Source of the DNA: an uncultured Spirochaetales bacterium
GTDB lineage: Bacteria > Spirochaetota > Spirochaetia > Sphaerochaetales > Sphaerochaetaceae
Reading direction: 5' to 3'
Assembly: GCA_934271365.1 (NCBI GenBank)
Contig: CAKQRI010000049.1
Location: forward strand, 1 to 10,090
Length of the DNA: 10,090 nucleotides
The translations under genes and the position numbers were made by a program. Each line of letters starts with the position of its first letter. Position 1 is the stretch's first letter. Of the stretch, positions 6,720 to 10,090 are shown one piece after another. Under the pieces are notes generated by a model that ran no database searches, was not told the DNA's origin, and saw only the letters and a list, made by a program, of their open reading frames with translations.

Positions 6720-7808
6720 ATGGCTATTAAGATGAGAAAGAGATTCATTATTGCAATTCCAGTTATTCTTATCGTCGGATTGCTAGCAGTCTATATTTCA
6801 GCAGAGAAGACTGCTGAAGAATATGAGGATATGCAGATCAGAGCTGCAGAAAGAATGGAAAATGCAGAAGCATATCTCAAGGAAAGAGTATTATCTCTTG
6901 GCTTTGAGATTGAAGCCGAGGATCTCAATCAGACAGGTCTGCTTGGACCAGAGTTCACAGAACTTACATCGACTCCTGGAGATGAGAATGCAAAGAGGTC
7001 TACTCTTAATCCCCTTTTTGCTTCTGCTATGATCAGGTATTTCTATCAGGCAGGACTTAAGAAAGGGGATACAATAGCCATCGGAGCAACAGGATCATTC
7101 CCAGGATTTGTAATAGCATCCCTAACAGCGGCAACAGAGATGGGGCTTCATACAGAGCTTATTGCATCTGTTGGCGCCAGCATGCATGGAGCTACACGTG
7201 TTGATTACAATATCTTTGATATAGTTGAAGATCTTAAGAAAGGCGGATTTGCTGATTTTGATCTGTTAGCAGTATCTCCAGGAAGTGTAAATGATAGAGG
7301 TGGTGGAATTCTGGAAGGAATGTTCTATGAAGGAAGCGCAGAGCTGTCACTGAAGCTTTGTGAGGAAGCTGCAGAGGAAACAGGAGCTGAAGTCATTTTC
7401 AAGGATACTCTTGAAGAGAGCATACAGAGAAGATTAGAGCTTTATGGCAATGATGTTAAGCTGTTTATAAATGTCGGTGGAGCTTCTGTTAATAATGGTA
7501 CAAGCTCATATTCTTTGGCATTTCCAAGAGGTCTTGTTCTAGATCCTCCAAAAATTCCTGATACTCCAAACCGTGGCCTTAACTATGAATTTGCTGCAAG
7601 AGGAATCCCTGTAATCAATCTGCTCAGTGTAAAGCAGCTGTGCCAGGATAATAACATTGCATTTGATCCAGTTCCACTTCCATCTGTATTCAATGGAGAG
7701 AAGCTTGAGAATGTCGAGTATAACAAAGGCCTTGCTATTGCAACCATTGTCATAGCTTTTGCTGTTCTTGTATGGGGAGTTATTGATGGAAAGAGGAGGG
7801 CTAAGTGA
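6720..7808 (+). CDS. pgsW: PgsW-type poly-gamma-glutamate system protein
   Basis: The start is ATG 6720, five bases after GGAGG (6710-6714). An upstream in-frame TTG at 6708 overlaps the ribosome site and is rejected. The product is 362 residues, with an N-terminal membrane segment (about 9-27) after a positively charged MAIKMRKR, and a C-terminal segment (about 338-355) followed by DGKRRAK. This leaves a domain of roughly 310 residues between two anchors, most likely outside the cytoplasm. Gly-rich conserved-looking loops are IGATGSFPGF (121-130), ASVGASMHGATR (149-160), AVSPGSVNDRGGGI (184-197) and INVGGASVNNGTSSYS (250-265). It matches the protein family known from gene clusters with pgsB and pgsC, whose biochemical role is not established. 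Here it takes the position usually held by pgsA/capA. The family call comes from recall of sequence character plus context. Confidence 0.82.
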   Translation: MAIKMRKRFIIAIPVILIVGLLAVYISAEKTAEEYEDMQIRAAERMENAEAYLKERVLSLGFEIEAEDLNQTGLLGPEFTELTSTPGDENAKRSTLNPLFASAMIRYFYQAGLKKGDTIAIGATGSFPGFVIASLTAATEMGLHTELIASVGASMHGATRVDYNIFDIVEDLKKGGFADFDLLAVSPGSVNDRGGGILEGMFYEGSAELSLKLCEEAAEETGAEVIFKDTLEESIQRRLELYGNDVKLFINVGGASVNNGTSSYSLAFPRGLVLDPPKIPDTPNRGLNYEFAARGIPVINLLSVKQLCQDNNIAFDPVPLPSVFNGEKLENVEYNKGLAIATIVIAFAVLVWGVIDGKRRAK

Positions 7809-8698
7809 AGCGGTACCTGATCCTATTCTTTATTGCATTGGCTTTGTTCTCTGGGTGCTCATCAATGAAGAGCAGTAATGATGCATTTACTGTTGCAATA
7901 GCCTGGAGAGATGATACAAAGAGCGATGCATATAACAGACTTGTATCTTATTTTGAGATGGCAGGCTGTAATGTTGTTGATTTAGAAAAGACTAGAACTC
8001 CCGATTTTATATATTATGAAAATGGAACACTGTCTGATGATTATCTGAATTTTGATTTCTCTCTTACAGATGAAGCTTCAGAGATTCTGTGGAATACAGA
8101 AGAAATAATTGCTCCAGTTGGACTTGATAATGTGGATCTTATAGTGTTCAGTGGTGGAGAGGATATATCACCAACATTATATAGAAAGGATTATGAGCCT
8201 GATTTCAGTTATATGTATAACACAGAGCGTGATGCTTCTGATTTCCTCTTAATGCGTTACGCAATAGAGCATGATATTCCAGTTCTTGGAATATGCAGGG
8301 GAATGCAGGTTATGGCCGTTGCTTCTGGGCTTAAACTGGTTGAAGATATTCCTTCGTCTTATCCTGACCAAGATGGCATACATAGAACAGCAGATGGCAA
8401 GTATTCATTCCATTCTGTTGCTGTTTCAGATAAAGAATCAATTCTCTATAAGCTGACACAGTCTGATATGCTAAGGGAAGTTGCATCATCTCACCATCAG
8501 TCCGTGCTTTTTGATGGTGGGCATAATCTAGTTGATACAGCTTATTCTGGCCCTATTCTAGAAGGTATGGAGCGTACAGATAAGAGCTTTGTTGTAGGTG
8601 TTCAGTTCCATCCAGAGTACTATTCAGTACATCCAGATATGTTAGGCGCTGAGGATTCAGTGCAATTCATAAATAACATTCTGTTGAATCTGAACTGA
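7805..8698 (+). CDS. Lipoprotein gamma-glutamyl hydrolase, class I glutamine amidotransferase/peptidase C26 family
   Basis: The GTG start at 7805 overlaps the pgsW stop by four bases (GTGA) and has AGGAGG at 7794-7799. The product is 297 residues. Residues 1-17 form a lipoprotein signal peptide with lipobox FSGC, giving lipid-anchored Cys18. The mature part is a class I amidotransferase-like fold: LIVFSGGEDISPTLY (112-126), the nucleophile elbow LGICRGMQVM (161-170, Cys164), SSHHQSV (228-234) and GVQFHPE (265-271) giving His269 and Glu271, a full Cys-His-Glu triad. The closest groups are PuuD-like gamma-glutamyl-GABA hydrolases and gamma-glutamyl hydrolases, which cut gamma-glutamyl bonds. 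These are often cytoplasmic, whereas this one is exported. As the last gene of a pgs operon it probably trims or releases PGA, in place of CapD/GGT or PgdS. That specific substrate is inference. Confidence 0.9.
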   Translation: MKRYLILFFIALALFSGCSSMKSSNDAFTVAIAWRDDTKSDAYNRLVSYFEMAGCNVVDLEKTRTPDFIYYENGTLSDDYLNFDFSLTDEASEILWNTEEIIAPVGLDNVDLIVFSGGEDISPTLYRKDYEPDFSYMYNTERDASDFLLMRYAIEHDIPVLGICRGMQVMAVASGLKLVEDIPSSYPDQDGIHRTADGKYSFHSVAVSDKESILYKLTQSDMLREVASSHHQSVLFDGGHNLVDTAYSGPILEGMERTDKSFVVGVQFHPEYYSVHPDMLGAEDSVQFINNILLNLN

Positions 8699-8726
8699 AA
8701 TGTTTTCTATTTAATAATCAGATGCA

Positions 8727-8758
8727 AATAGGGAGTGAAATAACCATCACTCCCTATT
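8727..8758 (+). terminator. Terminator between the pgs operon and the converging lipoprotein gene
   Basis: AATAGGGAGTGA (8727-8738), loop of 8 bases, TCACTCCCTATT (8747-8758): a 12-bp perfect stem, extendable by GC at the base with one bulged A. On the plus strand it is followed by GCTTTTCTATTTAT, a fair U tract. It lies 28 bases after the hydrolase stop and 10 bases beyond the stop of the minus-strand gene, so it may serve both directions. Confidence 0.8.
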
Positions 8759-8768
8759 GCTTTTCTAT

Positions 8769-9821
8769 TTATCTCTCAATCTCTACTTCTACATTATTAT
8801 TTGAAGGTGGATTGTATACCTTCCATGAGGATTTCTCTATCTCTACTTCACCTGCAGTCATTCTGCTAAGGTCAAGCTTATCTATTTCCATGTTTTCAAT
8901 CTTAACCTCATCTGCATTAATGACTGACAGATTAGATACAGTTCCTCCTTTCAGCTCAATCTCATTTGCATTTTCTATTACCAATGTTCCAAAAGTGCAG
9001 TTTTTGAATTCATATTCTGAATGAATATTATTTATTGTCAACTCGTTGAAGATAAAGCCTGAGAGCATGATTTTCTTGCCAGAAGGAATGGATAATAATT
9101 CAGCGCCATCTGCTTTCAGTTTTATCTCATATATTGATGTAAAGCTTTCGAGACTCTTTATAAGCTTATCGAGTTCTGTAGAATTCTTTCCAGAAATGAC
9201 AAGCGTTAGTTCTGATGTTTTTCCGATTGAATTGATTGCATTTGTCATTTCTTCTACGGAAAATGGATTGCCTTTTGATCCATCTCCTGCAGAAGCTTTG
9301 TCATCGAGCGTTACATAAAATCCTCTGTCGTATTCAGCAACAAGATATGTAATATATTCTGCTGGAATGTTATCAAGCCGCTCACTATGCTCAAGGTCAT
9401 TATATTCAAGCCAGTCTTCGATTCTGTCTAAAAGATATTTATCTTTTCTTGAAGTTCCTTTAAGCTCAAGCACTTCCCATTCATCGAATATGAAGCTAGG
9501 CTTTGCCTCTGCTTCGAATGAGGTTTTAGTGAATACTTCAACATCTGCCTGAAATTCTACATTGCTCATTCCATCTTTTACATTGTTTGGATCAGAAGGC
9601 TTTAGCTGATCTGTAATGTTATTCCCATCAACGATGACTTTATTAACCGAATCGATGATGAATTTATCATCAATAGCTCTAGTCTGCGTATTCACTGCCT
9701 TTGCAGTTCCTATTATACGTACCTTCTGGGTGGAAGAAGAATTGCTTCCTGTCGAACAGCTGGCAAGCGTAATAAGTGCTAATACTGAAATCATCAGGAT
9801 GACAGCATGTTTTTTTCTCAT
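8769..9821 (-). CDS. Lipoprotein with probable beta-helix-like repeat region; function unknown
   Basis: The start is ATG 9821, which follows AAAGGAG (9833-9839). The in-frame ATG at 9842 overlaps that ribosome site and is rejected. The product is 350 residues. Residues 1-21 are a lipoprotein signal peptide with lipobox LASC (Cys22), then a Ser/Thr/Asn-rich linker (23-32). Residues 95-120 (VFTKTSFEAEAKPSFIFDEW) resemble the divergent InlB B-repeat/Flg_new pattern F.A.P...F..W. At 170-200, LDDKASAGDGSKGNPFSVEE resembles the lead-in of surface right-handed beta-helix proteins. At 258-335 come four imperfect 18-20 residue rungs such as LVIENANEIELKGGTVS and LSVINADEVKIENMEID. The protein is probably a surface or periplasmic adhesin-like or structural lipoprotein. 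It converges on the pgs operon and follows the Asp/Ser repeat gene on the same strand after 92 bases. No enzyme motif is seen. Confidence 0.78.
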   Translation of the reverse strand: MRKKHAVILMISVLALITLASCSTGSNSSSTQKVRIIGTAKAVNTQTRAIDDKFIIDSVNKVIVDGNNITDQLKPSDPNNVKDGMSNVEFQADVEVFTKTSFEAEAKPSFIFDEWEVLELKGTSRKDKYLLDRIEDWLEYNDLEHSERLDNIPAEYITYLVAEYDRGFYVTLDDKASAGDGSKGNPFSVEEMTNAINSIGKTSELTLVISGKNSTELDKLIKSLESFTSIYEIKLKADGAELLSIPSGKKIMLSGFIFNELTINNIHSEYEFKNCTFGTLVIENANEIELKGGTVSNLSVINADEVKIENMEIDKLDLSRMTAGEVEIEKSSWKVYNPPSNNNVEVEIER

Positions 9822-9913
9822 ATTTCGTATTTCTCCTTTCATCTGTTTCTAATGGAAGATTACGAATGCGATTTAAAGAAAATAGGGTAATATGGAAAAT
9901 TTATAAGAAATAA

Positions 9914-10090
9914 TTAATCGTCATCATCAGAATCATCGTCATCATCAGAATCATCGTCATCATCAGAATCATCGTCATCATCAGAATCATCGTCATCATC
10001 TGAATCATCGTCGTCATCTGAATCATCGTCGTCATCTGAATCATCGTCGTCATCTGAATCATCGTCGTCATCTGAATCATCGTCGTCATC
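9914..10090 (-). CDS. 3' end of a gene encoding a DDDDDS-repeat acidic tail; 5' part outside the window
   Basis: On the minus strand one frame is open from the window edge to a TAA at 9914-9916. It gives 58 residues, nine perfect D-D-D-D-D-S units and a final DDDD. No start codon lies inside, so the rest of the protein is off-window. The 18-base unit is also free of stops in some other frames. The Asp/Ser frame is preferred for three reasons. It ends cleanly after the array. All differences between units (GAT/GAC, TCT/TCA) are synonymous in it. And it shares strand with the lipoprotein gene downstream. The plus-strand S5E frame is also synonymous, but it has a stop at 9915-9917 and no start. 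Tails of this kind are strongly anionic and may bind cations or act as a flexible stalk. No wall-sorting motif follows. Function unknown. Confidence 0.65.
   Translation of the reverse strand, partial: DDDDDSDDDDDSDDDDDSDDDDDSDDDDDSDDDDDSDDDDDSDDDDDSDDDDDSDDDD
9917..10090. repeat. 18-base tandem repeat array, about 9.7 units, running off the window
   Basis: The array is perfectly in register at 18 bases. Reading the minus strand, the four units nearest the stop use Ser TCT (9929, 9947, 9965, 9983) and mostly GAT GAT GAC GAT GAT. The five farther units use Ser TCA (10001 to 10073 in steps of 18) and GAT GAC GAC GAT GAT. The two blocks of nearly identical units suggest recent local expansion by slippage or unequal recombination, so copy number may vary between strains. 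Confidence 0.92.

Noticed and set aside
8722..9552. Plus-strand open frames opposite the minus-strand lipoprotein
   Set aside because: Ser-rich translations arise from the complement of Glu/Asp-rich coding sequence. They overlap the terminator and have no signal peptide or family resemblance.
9819..9842. ATG at 9842 as the start of the minus-strand lipoprotein
   Set aside because: This ATG overlaps the AAAGGAG that serves the next in-frame ATG at 9821, and starting at 9821 gives a normal lipoprotein signal peptide.
9901..10089. Met/Thr/Ile-rich minus-strand frame through the repeat
   Set aside because: In this frame the unit differences change amino acids (MTTMIQ against MMTMIL). They are silent in the D5S frame, which also ends cleanly with a stop.
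9917..10090. CRISPR array
   Set aside because: The 18-base units are directly adjacent with no spacers, so this is a coding tandem repeat.
1..10090. tRNA, rRNA, insertion sequence or phage genes
   Set aside because: No cloverleaf-like sequence, transposase motif, terminal inverted repeat pair or phage protein was seen on either strand.

Overview
The window looks like a moderately AT-rich bacterial chromosome segment from an organism that puts many lipoproteins on its surface. At least four genes encode clear lipobox signal peptides. A host-associated anaerobe fits, possibly a spirochaete (Treponema/Sphaerochaeta-like), because of lipoprotein-rich gene content, a PgsB-PgsC-PgsW gene set and secreted family C69 peptidases. 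This assignment is inference: there is no rRNA or other phylogenetic marker here, and Fusobacteriota or Bacillota cannot be excluded.

Region 1 (1-5143) is a tandem array of secreted C69-type (PepD-like) N-terminal-nucleophile peptidases and small lipoproteins. The order is C69-1 (5' end cut off by the window), lipoprotein A, an AT-rich promoter region, C69-2, C69-3 and lipoprotein B. The three C69 proteins are clear paralogues, and so are the two 120-residue lipoproteins. The array therefore reads as a duplicated 'peptidase(s) + lipoprotein' module. Both peptidase-to-lipoprotein junctions carry RNA hairpins. Codon use is strongly biased towards C-ending codons (AAC, TTC, ATC), which suggests high expression.

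Region 2 (5173-8758) is a compact poly-gamma-glutamate (PGA) operon: pgsB (amide ligase), pgsC (membrane partner), a pgsW-type PGA system protein and a lipoprotein of the class I glutamine amidotransferase/C26 gamma-glutamyl hydrolase family. The last three genes are translationally coupled to the one before by 1-4 base overlaps or a 1-base gap. A 13-bp perfect hairpin lies just upstream of pgsB. A second strong hairpin closes the operon and probably acts as a terminator. PgsA/CapA, CapD/GGT and PgdS are absent from this window. The hydrolase is therefore the best candidate here for PGA trimming or release, and the neighbouring C69 enzymes are possible helpers.

Region 3 (8769-10090) lies on the minus strand and converges on the pgs operon. 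It holds a lipoprotein with a probable beta-helix-like C-terminal half. Upstream of it is the 3' end of a gene encoding nine perfect D-D-D-D-D-S repeats. The translated annotation of that last gene is easy to miss because it has no start codon inside the window.

The most unusual signals are these: (a) catalytic Cys residues of the C69 enzymes that are also perfect lipobox cysteines; (b) the C69/lipoprotein modules beside a PGA operon; (c) a lipid-anchored C26 hydrolase as the last gene of that operon; and (d) the Asp5-Ser repeat tail.
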